A stretch of DNA of 64,000 nt. Source: Kordiimonadales bacterium. Its GTDB lineage: Bacteria > Pseudomonadota > Alphaproteobacteria > Sphingomonadales > Kordiimonadaceae. Location of the stretch: the NCBI GenBank assembly GCA_002401685.1, contig NVTU01000041.1:1-64000 (forward strand). The letters run 5' to 3'. Shown here piece by piece: positions 63,473 through 64,000 of the stretch; the stretch's first letter is position 1, and each line of letters opens with the position of its first letter. Below the pieces are notes generated by a model. It did not search any database and was not told the DNA's origin. It saw only the letters and a program-made list of their open reading frames with translations. The translations under genes were made by a program, and so were the position numbers.

Positions 63473-64000
63473 ATGAAAATAAAAACAACCGCGGCCTTTG
63501 CTCTCACGGTTGCCGCCCTTGCCACCGGCTTTTATCTTTCCGGCAGCCCCTCAACCGCCGTTGATCTTAAAGACACAATGGCAAAGCTTGATATCGCCAT
63601 CATCAAAGAAGACGGCAGCATCAAGCGCCCTGAGAATCTCGACAAGTGGATTTTCATGGGCCAGACCATCGGCATGACCTACAGCGATGACGAACCTGAT
63701 ATCGACGACATTGGCAGTACGTCCACTGTACTGATGGAACCCACAGCGTATCAGATCTTCCTCGATACTGGAGAATTCCCCGAGGGCACAATGATGGTTA
63801 AAATTGTACGCCAGACGCTCTCAGAAGGCGGCGGCTTTTTCATGGGCGAAGAAGGCGGATTTGAAATCCACCTAAAAGACAAAGAGCGCTTCCCAAAATA
63901 CGGCTCAAACTTCTGGTTTTTTATGGATACTGAAGATGAATATGCCTTCGGCCTACCCGAAGATAATGTTTGCATGACATGCCACATCGAGACCGCGCAG
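63473..64000 (+). CDS. Exported cytochrome P460-like heme protein (cut by window edge)
   Basis: 176 codons read before the window ends. Signal peptide about 1-25. DKWIFMGQTIGMTY, the TGEFPEGTMMVKIVRQT strand and a C-terminal C167-M-T-C170-H171 heme-attachment motif match the cytochrome P460 family. Such proteins oxidise hydroxylamine or act in redox stress in some species; the role here is unknown. GAGGA lies about 8 nt before the ATG. Divergent from a GlxA-type regulator that may control it. Confidence 0.8.
   Translation, partial: MKIKTTAAFALTVAALATGFYLSGSPSTAVDLKDTMAKLDIAIIKEDGSIKRPENLDKWIFMGQTIGMTYSDDEPDIDDIGSTSTVLMEPTAYQIFLDTGEFPEGTMMVKIVRQTLSEGGGFFMGEEGGFEIHLKDKERFPKYGSNFWFFMDTEDEYAFGLPEDNVCMTCHIETAQ

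Noticed and set aside
1..64000. Insertion sequences, phage genes, CRISPR arrays, tRNA or rRNA genes
   Set aside because: No transposase, integrase, repeat-spacer array or tRNA-like T-loop/acceptor pattern was found on either strand.

Overview
The window is a 64 kb piece of an alphaproteobacterial chromosome with moderate GC content. The evidence is conserved gene blocks typical of that class: zinc-ribbon protein/ftsE/ftsX/ydcF, hisC-tyrC divergent from metX-metW, argB...HAD nucleotidase-dapD-dapE, and SRP RNA-dnaX-ybaB-recR. DUF2125 and DUF2336 proteins and a CpdR-like receiver protein fit as well. A marine, Kordiimonadales-like bacterium is a guess from gene content. I see no tRNA, rRNA, insertion sequence, phage or CRISPR array. 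This is mostly housekeeping DNA with a few accessory pockets.

Layout. 1-10.5 kb: 3' end of lysA, a CheY-like receiver protein, a zinc-ribbon membrane protein, ftsEX, a DUF218 protein, a DUF2125 protein, then hisC-tyrC facing metX-metW, and an RraA-family protein coupled to a 70-residue unknown. 10.6-20.3 kb: a methyltransferase, an MFS pump, a four-gene Mla-type lipid ABC operon whose permease carries a fused STAS domain, an MmgE/PrpD protein, and a divergent ATP-grasp/nucleotidyltransferase pair. 20.4-28 kb: prolyl aminopeptidase, a periplasmic copper chaperone, ferrochelatase, an exported AstE-like protein, a CDF transporter, an LplT-like MFS protein, a YhhN protein and argB. 28-35.3 kb: a DUF2336/PAS-GAF-GGDEF pair on the opposite strand from argB/dapDE, then two small unknown genes that are paralogues of each other.

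35.3-50.7 kb: a replication/repair block (SRP RNA, dnaX, ybaB, recR), nudC, two alpha/beta hydrolases, a pterin dehydratase, a sirtuin facing a phosphatase/fructosamine-kinase pair (a likely protein-deglycation operon), thpR, and the tesA/ybbA/ybbP arrangement also known from E. coli. 50.7-54.9 kb: three consecutive exported DUF547 paralogues, each with its own intergenic region and palindrome. 54.9-59.2 kb: biotin genes, bioB-bioA divergent from bioF-bioD. 59.2-64 kb: two unknown genes, a second diguanylate cyclase, a GlxA-type AraC regulator and, divergent from it, a cytochrome P460-like gene cut by the window edge.

The least explained loci are the DUF547 triplet, the small paralogue pair at 34.5-35.3 kb, and the ATP-grasp/nucleotidyltransferase pair at 18.3-20.3 kb. 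Many genes here use GTG or TTG starts. Where a Shine-Dalgarno sequence decided the start, the entry says so.
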